From Bacillus sp. V2I10 (GTDB lineage Bacteria; Bacillota; Bacilli; Bacillales; Bacillaceae), in the NCBI RefSeq assembly GCF_030817055.1, contig NZ_JAUSYV010000001.1, positions 1,636,001 to 1,700,000 on the forward strand: a stretch of 64,000 nucleotides of DNA, written 5' to 3'. The position numbers and the translations under genes were made by a program. Numbering within the stretch: the stretch's first letter is position 1; each line of letters starts with the position of its first letter. Shown here piece by piece: positions 58,343 to 64,000 of the stretch. A model generated the notes under the pieces. It searched no databases, was not told where the DNA came from, and saw nothing but the letters and a program-made list of their open reading frames with translations.

Positions 58343-59575
58343 ATGGGTTTAGTTGTACAAAAATTTGGAGGCACATCTGTTGGATCTCCGGAAAAAATCA
58401 TGAATGCTGCAAGAAGAGTAATCGAGGAAAAAAATAATGGGAATAATGTCGTTGTTGTTGTTTCAGCAATGGGGAAAACAACGGATCATTTAGTTACCCT
58501 GGCAGCGGAAATCACTCAAAAACCAAGCAAGCGCGAAATGGATATGCTGCTTTCAACTGGTGAACAAGTGACGATCTCTCTTTTGACTATGGCTCTTCAG
58601 GCACAAGGATACGATGCTGTTTCATACACAGGATGGCAGGCTGGCATAAAGACTGAAAATGTCCACAGCAATGCGAGAATTTCAGGGATTGATTCAGATA
58701 AAATCAATGAGCAGCTCCAAGCAGGAAAAGTTGTTGTCGTTGCAGGCTTTCAGGGACTTGCAGACGGACAGGAAATAACGACGCTCGGCCGCGGCGGTTC
58801 AGATACGACAGCTGTTGCATTGGCAGCTTCTCTTAAAGCAGATAAATGCGATATTTATACAGATGTAACAGGTGTATTTACGACAGATCCGCGTTTTGTA
58901 AAAAGTGCAAGAAAGTTAGACGGCATCTCATATGATGAAATGCTCGAGCTTGCTAATCTTGGCGCAGGTGTCCTTCACCCCCGTGCTGTTGAATTTGCAA
59001 AAAATTACGGAGTTCCTTTGGAAGTCAGATCAAGCTCAGAAAAAGAAAGAGGCACTTTAATTGAGGAGGAAACAAAGATGGAACAGAATTTAGTTGTAAG
59101 AGGAATTGCGTTTGAAGATCAAGTATCACGAATCACGGTTTGCGGATTGCCAAGCGGCCTCCTGACCCTGTCTACTATTTTCAAAACACTTGCAAGCCAC
59201 GGGATTAATGTGGATATTATTATTCAAAGTTCGACAGACAGCAGCTTGGCCTCTCTCTCCTTTTCTGTGAAAACAGGTGATGTGGAAGAAACCGTTCATG
59301 TTCTTGAAACCTATCAATCCGAGCTTGGCTTTGAAAAAATAGAATCAGAAGGCGGTCTTTCAAAAGTCTCCATCGTCGGTTCTGGCATGGTCTCAAATCC
59401 GGGAGTGGCGGCAGAAATGTTCCATGTTCTTGCTCAAGAAGGTATTGAAGTGAAAATGGTCAGCACGTCTGAAATTAAAGTGTCAACTGTTATCAGCCAT
59501 GAAGATATGGTGAAGGCGGTAGAAGCGCTGCATGATGCCTTTGAATTATCACAGCATCCTGCAGAAGTGCTGTAA
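58343..59575 (+). CDS. lysC: Lysine-sensitive aspartokinase (alpha and beta subunits)
   Basis: Phosphorylates aspartate, first step to lysine, threonine, methionine and diaminopimelate. 410 residues. Kinase domain: VVQKFGGTSVGSPEKI, VVVVSAMGKTTDHL, TTLGRGGSDTTAVALAASL. The C-terminal half has two ACT domains that bind lysine. An internal ATG at 59078 (codon 246) lies eight bases after GAGGAGG inside the frame, so a separate 165-residue beta subunit is very probably made, as in B. subtilis aspartokinase II. Expression is controlled by the lysine riboswitch. Confidence 0.96.
   Translation: MGLVVQKFGGTSVGSPEKIMNAARRVIEEKNNGNNVVVVVSAMGKTTDHLVTLAAEITQKPSKREMDMLLSTGEQVTISLLTMALQAQGYDAVSYTGWQAGIKTENVHSNARISGIDSDKINEQLQAGKVVVVAGFQGLADGQEITTLGRGGSDTTAVALAASLKADKCDIYTDVTGVFTTDPRFVKSARKLDGISYDEMLELANLGAGVLHPRAVEFAKNYGVPLEVRSSSEKERGTLIEEETKMEQNLVVRGIAFEDQVSRITVCGLPSGLLTLSTIFKTLASHGINVDIIIQSSTDSSLASLSFSVKTGDVEETVHVLETYQSELGFEKIESEGGLSKVSIVGSGMVSNPGVAAEMFHVLAQEGIEVKMVSTSEIKVSTVISHEDMVKAVEALHDAFELSQHPAEVL
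59078..59575 (+). CDS. lysC: Aspartokinase beta subunit (internal in-frame start)
   Basis: The same frame as lysC from ATG 59078 to the stop, 165 residues covering only the ACT regulatory domains (MEQNLVVRGIAFEDQVSRIT...). The Shine-Dalgarno GAGGAGG (59063-59069) is within the lysC coding sequence, encoding IEEE. B. subtilis LysC is known to form alpha2-beta2 with such a product. Confidence 0.8.
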   Translation: MEQNLVVRGIAFEDQVSRITVCGLPSGLLTLSTIFKTLASHGINVDIIIQSSTDSSLASLSFSVKTGDVEETVHVLETYQSELGFEKIESEGGLSKVSIVGSGMVSNPGVAAEMFHVLAQEGIEVKMVSTSEIKVSTVISHEDMVKAVEALHDAFELSQHPAEVL

Positions 59576-59585
59576 ATAAAATAAA

Positions 59586-59618
59586 AAAGGGGTGGGTATC
59601 ATGAATACCCATCCCTTT
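59586..59618. terminator. Bidirectional terminator between lysC and yslB
   Basis: AAAGGGGTGGGTAT / ATACCCATCCCTTT stem (one mismatch) with A and T tracts on both sides. Confidence 0.85.
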
Positions 59619-60078
59619 AATCGTTGTCGAACTCCATGTCTTTGTAATCCCATTTCACTGTAAAGTGCACTTTATCCGCACGTTTTTTTACTTGTTCATA
59701 GGTTTCTGTTATCTGCTTGTTCATTCTCTGCACCTGCTGTGCCAGAAATCCCGCTTCAAGCTGAAAAGAAGGCTCTTTCATCGTTTTGAATCTTGTTTTG
59801 ATCAGTTCGCCTTCAAGCTGAAATTCCATTTCATCTTTTTTCTTATGTACCAATGAAAGAGTTCCAAAGCCGGCTAATGAAAAGAAAGCAATAAGCTCTT
59901 CTATTGATTCAGCAGGATATTTGCGCGCAAGGCTTTTACCTGCCCAGTAAAGCATAGATGCGGATTCTCTACCGAGAATATCCGGAATGAGAACCTCTCT
60001 TAACAGCTCATAGGCGAATGCGGGCACTTGCATATCCCTCAGCTGCGTTATATCGATTTGTTCGCTGGTTTTTTTCAC
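59617..60078 (-). CDS. yslB: DUF2507 family protein YslB
   Basis: A 153-residue soluble protein matching B. subtilis YslB in place and length. The segments YELLREVLIPDILGRESASMLYWAGKSLARKYP and FFSLAGFGTLSLVHKKKDEMEFQLEGE fit the V4R-like/DUF2507 fold. The C-terminal EAGFLAQQVQRMNKQITETYEQVKKRADKVHFTVKWD-type helix is present. Function unknown. Divergent from sdhC. Confidence 0.86.
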   Translation of the reverse strand: MKKTSEQIDITQLRDMQVPAFAYELLREVLIPDILGRESASMLYWAGKSLARKYPAESIEELIAFFSLAGFGTLSLVHKKKDEMEFQLEGELIKTRFKTMKEPSFQLEAGFLAQQVQRMNKQITETYEQVKKRADKVHFTVKWDYKDMEFDND

Positions 60079-60230
60079 ATTCTTCCCCTCTTTCTGCCTA
60101 TATTATATATCAAGTAGGGCGGGTAAGAACATGCAATAAAAGTAAATTACAAGCTCCAAAACGGATGTGAAAGTATTTCAGGAAAATAAAAATAGGTGGA
60201 AAATAAGATTTGTCACAAAATTAAAATTTA

Positions 60231-60244
60231 TGAACGCGTTTTCT
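60231..60244 (+). promoter_or_regulatory. cre-like site at the sdh promoter
   Basis: TGAACGCGTTTTCT has two mismatches to TGNAARCGNWWWCA and touches the -35 box. Suggestive only. Confidence 0.35.
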
Positions 60245-60272
60245 TGACGCTGTAACTCGTTGGGAGTACAAT
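60244..60272 (+). promoter_or_regulatory. Sigma-A promoter of sdhCAB
   Basis: TTGACG, a 17-bp spacer and TACAAT; start expected near 60279, giving a leader of about 100 nt. Confidence 0.75.
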
Positions 60273-60377
60273 AAATTTGTCACATTTTATCATACAATGT
60301 TTATTTTTAAAAAAGGTTGCCGGGAATAGGAGAAACATTAAAAAAAAGATTTTAAGATTACTAGGGGGTAATGTGAG

Positions 60378-60986
60378 ATGGCTGGAAACAGAGAATATTT
60401 AAACCGCAGACTTCATTCTTTGCTTGGAGTTATCCCGGTTGGCGTCTTCTTAATTCAGCATCTTGTTGTAAATAACTTTGCAACAAGAGGAGAAGAAGCG
60501 TTTAATAATGCTGCACATTTTATGGAAAGCTTGCCATTTAGAGTTGTTCTGGAAACTTTTATTATATTCCTGCCGCTTTTATACCATGCGATCTATGGAA
60601 TTTACATTGCGTTTACAGCTAAAAATAATGTAAGCAAGTTTGGCTACTTCCGTAACTGGATGTTTATGCTTCAAAGGATTACAGGCGTGATTACATTAAT
60701 CTTTGTATCCTGGCATGTATGGGAAACAAGAATTGCAGCCGCATTTGGCGCCGAAGTGAATTTTGACATGATGGCCTCCATTTTCAGTAATCCATTCATG
60801 ATTGTATTTTATGTTGTAGGTGTTGTTTCAACGATTTTCCACTTTGCAAACGGACTGTGGTCATTTGCTGTGAGCTGGGGAATTACTGTGACTCCAAGAT
60901 CTCAGCTGATCTCAACTTATGTGACGATCGCACTTTTCCTGGCTTTATCTTACGTTGGAGTCAGTACTATTTTTGCATTTGTTTGA
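60378..60986 (+). CDS. sdhC: Succinate dehydrogenase cytochrome b558 subunit
   Basis: Membrane anchor of complex II, 202 residues with five hydrophobic helices and two hemes b in the Bacillus type. Conserved His residues are visible in NRRLHSLLGVIPVGVFLIQHLVVNNF, LLYHAIYGIYIAF, FVSWHVWETR and FHFANGLWSF. It passes electrons from SdhB to menaquinone. Start ATG 60378. First gene of sdhCAB. Confidence 0.95.
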   Translation: MAGNREYLNRRLHSLLGVIPVGVFLIQHLVVNNFATRGEEAFNNAAHFMESLPFRVVLETFIIFLPLLYHAIYGIYIAFTAKNNVSKFGYFRNWMFMLQRITGVITLIFVSWHVWETRIAAAFGAEVNFDMMASIFSNPFMIVFYVVGVVSTIFHFANGLWSFAVSWGITVTPRSQLISTYVTIALFLALSYVGVSTIFAFV

Positions 60987-61016
60987 TAGGTAATAGAATC
61001 AAAGGGAGTGGGCCAG

Positions 61017-62777
61017 ATGAGTAAAGGTAGAATAATAGTCGTCGGTGGTGGCTTAGCGGGCCTAATGGCTACGATCAAAGCTGCAGAAACTGGCGTTCAT
61101 GTAGATTTATTTTCTTTAGTTCCTGTTAAGCGCTCTCATTCCGTTTGTGCTCAGGGCGGAATTAACGGAGCAGTTAACACGAAAGGGGAAGGCGATTCTC
61201 CTTGGGAGCATTTCGATGATACTGTATACGGCGGGGACTTCCTTGCGAATCAGCCTCCTGTAAAAGCAATGTGCGAAGCTGCACCTTCCATTATCCATTT
61301 GCTTGACCGCATGGGAGTTATGTTCAACCGTACTCCAGAGGGTCTTCTTGACTTCCGCCGCTTTGGAGGAACACAGCATCACCGTACAGCATTTGCCGGC
61401 GCAACAACTGGCCAGCAGCTGCTATATGCGCTTGATGAGCAGGTTCGACGCTATGAGGTTGCTGGATTAGTAACGAAGTATGAAGGCTGGGAATTCCTTG
61501 GTGCTGTCATCGATGATGATGGAGTCTGCCGCGGAATTACCGGACAAGACTTAACAACAATGGAAATGAAATCATTCCGCTCGGATGCAGTTATTATGGC
61601 AACAGGCGGACCAGGAATCATTTTCGGAAAATCAACGAACTCTGTCATCAACACGGGGTCAGCTGCTTCAATCGTCTATCAGCAAGGTGTTCATTATGCA
61701 AATGGAGAATTTATTCAAATTCATCCAACGGCTATTCCCGGAGACGATAAGCTCCGCCTGATGAGTGAGTCAGCACGCGGGGAAGGCGGACGTGTCTGGA
61801 CGTATAAAGACGGTAAGCCTTGGTATTTCCTTGAGGAAAAATATCCTGCATACGGAAACCTTGTGCCTCGTGATATTGCAACACGCGAAATTTTTGACGT
61901 GTGTGTTTCACAAAAGCTTGGAATCAATGGAGAGAACATGGTTTACCTTGATCTTTCTCATAAAGATCCGAAAGAGCTTGATATCAAACTTGGCGGAATC
62001 ATTGAAATCTATGAAAAATTCATGGGTGATGATCCCCGCAAGCTTCCAATGAAAATTTTCCCGGCTGTTCATTATTCTATGGGCGGACTATGGGTTGATT
62101 ATGATCAAATGACGAATATCCCTGGATTATTTGCTGCAGGCGAGTGTGATTACTCGATGCATGGAGCTAACCGATTAGGTGCCAACTCATTATTGTCTGC
62201 TATTTACGGCGGTATGGTTGCCGGACCAAAAGCAGTTGAATATGTGAGCGGTCTTGAAGTATCCGCTGAAGATCTCTCTTCTTCATTATTTGACGGTCAT
62301 GTGAAGCAGGAAGAAGAAAAATTGCAAAATATCATGAACTTAAATGGCACTGAAAATGCTTATGTCCTTCATAAAGAGCTTGGCGAATGGATGACTGACA
62401 ATGTAACGGTTGTCCGATACAACGATAAGCTTCTTAAAACAGATGAAAAAATTCAAGAGCTTCTTGAAAGATATGACAATATCAACATCAATGATACTGC
62501 GAAATGGAGCAACCAGGGTGCGACGTTTACGCGTCAATTGCAAAACATGCTTCAAATGTCACGTGTTGTGACAATTGGTGCCTATAACCGCAATGAAAGC
62601 CGCGGTGCTCATTACAAACCGGACTTCCCTGAACGTAATGACGAAGAATTCCTAAAAACGACAATGGCCACATTTGCCGGTCAAAAAGCTGCTCCTAAGT
62701 TCCACTATGAAGAAGTGGATGTAAGCTTAATTGAACCGCGTAAACGCGACTATTCGAAGAAGAAAAAGGGGGAATAA
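61017..62777 (+). CDS. sdhA: Succinate dehydrogenase flavoprotein subunit
   Basis: Oxidises succinate to fumarate at a covalently bound FAD. 586 residues, as in B. subtilis. FAD fold RIIVVGGGLAGLMATIKAAE, the flavinylation region RSHSVCAQGGINGAVN, and substrate residues in FRRFGGTQHHRTAFAG and HPTAIPGDDKLRLMSESARGEGG. ATG 61017, eight bases after AAAGGGAG, is preferred to the in-frame GTG at 61008. Confidence 0.96.
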   Translation: MSKGRIIVVGGGLAGLMATIKAAETGVHVDLFSLVPVKRSHSVCAQGGINGAVNTKGEGDSPWEHFDDTVYGGDFLANQPPVKAMCEAAPSIIHLLDRMGVMFNRTPEGLLDFRRFGGTQHHRTAFAGATTGQQLLYALDEQVRRYEVAGLVTKYEGWEFLGAVIDDDGVCRGITGQDLTTMEMKSFRSDAVIMATGGPGIIFGKSTNSVINTGSAASIVYQQGVHYANGEFIQIHPTAIPGDDKLRLMSESARGEGGRVWTYKDGKPWYFLEEKYPAYGNLVPRDIATREIFDVCVSQKLGINGENMVYLDLSHKDPKELDIKLGGIIEIYEKFMGDDPRKLPMKIFPAVHYSMGGLWVDYDQMTNIPGLFAAGECDYSMHGANRLGANSLLSAIYGGMVAGPKAVEYVSGLEVSAEDLSSSLFDGHVKQEEEKLQNIMNLNGTENAYVLHKELGEWMTDNVTVVRYNDKLLKTDEKIQELLERYDNININDTAKWSNQGATFTRQLQNMLQMSRVVTIGAYNRNESRGAHYKPDFPERNDEEFLKTTMATFAGQKAAPKFHYEEVDVSLIEPRKRDYSKKKKGE

Positions 62778-62780
62778 AAA

Positions 62781-63545
62781 ATGAACAGTGAAAAGAAAGT
62801 AGTTCGTTTTATTATTACTCGCCAAGACCAGCCCGGAGCAGCCCCTTATGATGAAACGTTTGAGATTCCTTATCGTCCAAATATGAACGTGATTTCTGCT
62901 TTAATGGAGATCAGACGAAATCCAGTTAACTCACAAGGGAAAGAAACAACTCCGATTACTTGGGATATGAACTGTCTCGAAGAGGTGTGCGGAGCATGTT
63001 CTATGGTGATTAACGGCAAGCCGCGGCAGTCTTGTACAGCCCTTGTTGACCAGCTCGAGCAGCCAATTCGCCTCCAGCCGATGAGAACATTTCCTGTTGT
63101 CCGCGACCTTCAGGTTGACCGCAGCAGAATGTTTGATTCCCTGAAAAAAGTAAAGGCCTGGATTCCAATTGATGGCACCTATGACTTAGGCCCTGGCCCG
63201 CGTATGCCTGAGAAAAAACGTCAGTGGGCATATGAATTATCAAAATGCATGACTTGCGGTGTCTGCTTAGAGGCTTGTCCGAATGTAAACAGCAATTCAG
63301 ATTTCATCGGCCCTGCTCCGCTTTCACAAGTCCGCTTGTTTAATGCTCACCCAACTGGAGCATTAAATAAAGCAGAACGTCTGGAATCCATTATGGGAGA
63401 CGGAGGTCTTGCCAACTGCGGAAACTCTCAGAACTGTGTGCAGTCATGTCCTAAAGGCATTCCTTTAACAACTTCAATTGCTGCACTCAACAGAGATACA
63501 ACGTTCCAGGCATTCCGTAATTTCTTCGGAAGCGATCAGGTTTAA
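62781..63545 (+). CDS. sdhB: Succinate dehydrogenase iron-sulfur subunit
   Basis: Carries the electron chain of complex II, 254 residues. The plant-type 2Fe-2S motif is CLEEVCGACSMVINGKPRQSC. The C-terminal ferredoxin-like domain has CMTCGVCLEACP and CGNSQNCVQSCPKG for the 4Fe-4S and 3Fe-4S clusters. It starts three bases after the sdhA stop behind AAGGGGGA. Last gene of the operon. Confidence 0.96.
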   Translation: MNSEKKVVRFIITRQDQPGAAPYDETFEIPYRPNMNVISALMEIRRNPVNSQGKETTPITWDMNCLEEVCGACSMVINGKPRQSCTALVDQLEQPIRLQPMRTFPVVRDLQVDRSRMFDSLKKVKAWIPIDGTYDLGPGPRMPEKKRQWAYELSKCMTCGVCLEACPNVNSNSDFIGPAPLSQVRLFNAHPTGALNKAERLESIMGDGGLANCGNSQNCVQSCPKGIPLTTSIAALNRDTTFQAFRNFFGSDQV

Positions 63546-63579
63546 AACACAGATATCCATTTTGAAATCATTTATTAAG

Positions 63580-63615
63580 AAAACACCTCTTCCTTTCGAT
63601 GAAGAGGTGTTTTTT
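63580..63615 (+). terminator. Intrinsic terminator of sdhCAB
   Basis: AAAACACCTCTT / AAGAGGTGTTTT stem with six T residues. Confidence 0.92.
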
Positions 63616-63643
63616 CACTTAAAGCAGAAATGAGGAAACAATC

Positions 63644-64000
63644 ATGAAACAAATCTCTTACATAGAGCTGCCTTTTCAGGAATGGAAAGATTCTTTTTCT
63701 TTTTACTTACCGATAAAAGTGCGTTTTTCCGAAACAGATATGTTTGGACATATGAACAATACGGCGCCAATTTCATATTTTGAAGAAGCGCGGATTGAGT
63801 TCCTTAAGCACGCAGGAATTATGGAAAACTGGCTGAAAAAAGACGGGGAGCTGATTCCTGTCGTTGCAGATATTCATTGTGATTACGTGAAACAGGTCTT
63901 TTTTGATGAGAAAATCCGCCTTTATGTAAAAGTGGCATCTATCGGAAATTCATCGATGGATCTGCATTATTGTGCTGTGAATGAAAAAAATGAAGTTTGC
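63644..64000 (+). CDS. ysmA: 4-hydroxybenzoyl-CoA thioesterase-like protein (5' part)
   Basis: An open frame of 119 codons running off the window end. It is a hot-dog thioesterase of the YbgC/FadM type: KVRFSETDMFGHMNNTAPISYFEEARIEFLK contains the catalytic Asp in the D-x-x-GHMNN motif. Start ATG 63644 follows GAGGAAA. B. subtilis has ysmA, an acyl-CoA thioesterase family member, after sdhB; the symbol rests on this synteny. Substrate unknown. Confidence 0.8.
   Translation, partial: MKQISYIELPFQEWKDSFSFYLPIKVRFSETDMFGHMNNTAPISYFEEARIEFLKHAGIMENWLKKDGELIPVVADIHCDYVKQVFFDEKIRLYVKVASIGNSSMDLHYCAVNEKNEVC

Larger units (their letters stand above)
60079..60377 (+). other. yslB-sdhC intergenic region
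   Basis: 299 bases with divergent starts, the sdh promoter, a cre-like site and an untranslated leader that ends in a G-rich Shine-Dalgarno (AGGGGGTAATGTGAG). No strong hairpin was seen in the leader. Confidence 0.6.

Overview
The window is AT-rich chromosomal DNA of a spore-forming Bacillaceae species (Bacillus or Metabacillus type). Three things support this. Gene order follows the B. subtilis accDA-pfkA-pyk ... citZ-icd-mdh-phoPR-polA ... thrS-infC ... pheST ... mutS2-lcfA-fad-etf-trxA-uvrC-lysC-sdh segment almost gene for gene. Sporulation genes are present (sspI, ytvI, ytaF, ytxC). The regulatory signals are Bacillus-type: T-boxes, L20 leader, lysine riboswitch, CcpN, CcpA, FadR and BirA operators, and PhoP and sigma-W promoter elements. 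Nearly everything is core genome. No transposase, phage, CRISPR, rRNA or tRNA was seen.

Layout. 1-4.9 kb: end of accD, accA, glycolytic pfkA-pyk, fxsA. 5-11.4 kb: membrane proteins YtvI and YtwI, then TCA genes citZ, icd, mdh and a MaoC-like gene under a perfect cre. 11.7-16.3 kb: PhoPR phosphate two-component system, then an HflK/HflC membrane pair. 16.5-21.3 kb: polA, mutM, ytaF, coaE. 21.4-27.8 kb: gluconeogenic gapB, speD, an unrecognised small gene, a frameshifted nrdR, the primosome genes dnaB-dnaI, ytxC. 28-31.7 kb: T-box-thrS and the infC-rpmI-rplT operon with its L20 leader. 31.8-36.3 kb: ysdA, a TVP38-like gene, ysdB, a dUTPase, ysdC, sspI, ysgA. 36.6-40.4 kb: T-box-pheST. 40.5-43.3 kb: a partial biotin cluster (bioA divergent from bioY-bioD), which interrupts the B. 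subtilis order. 43.3-50 kb: rnhC, zapA, cvpA, polX, mutS2, yshE and a 27-residue membrane peptide. 50-56 kb: fatty-acid degradation (lcfA, fadR, fadB, etfB, etfA) and trxA. 56-64 kb: uvrC, riboswitch-controlled lysC with an internal start, yslB, sdhCAB and the start of a thioesterase gene.

Central carbon metabolism is the main theme. pfkA and pyk serve glycolysis, gapB gluconeogenesis, and citZ/icd/mdh/sdh the TCA cycle; fad and etf feed acetyl-CoA in, and accDA draws it out to fatty acids. Catabolite-type operators sit at several of these genes. Replication and repair genes form the second theme (polA, mutM, dnaB, dnaI, polX, mutS2, uvrC, rnhC).

The items most worth a second look are these. 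(1) Four PhoP-box-like hexamers at exact 11-bp spacing lie before a -10 box between phoR and hflK. This promoter runs into a strong terminator about 65 nt later, so it may make a phosphate-starvation small RNA. (2) A sigma-W promoter lies directly before hflKC. (3) nine GCTA/GCTG motifs sit 20-21 bp apart in the ysgA-pheS gap. (4) A structured leader with an anti-Shine-Dalgarno C tract precedes speD. (5) nrdR carries a one-base insertion. (6) A family of nine dispersed palindromic repeats occupies intergenic gaps.
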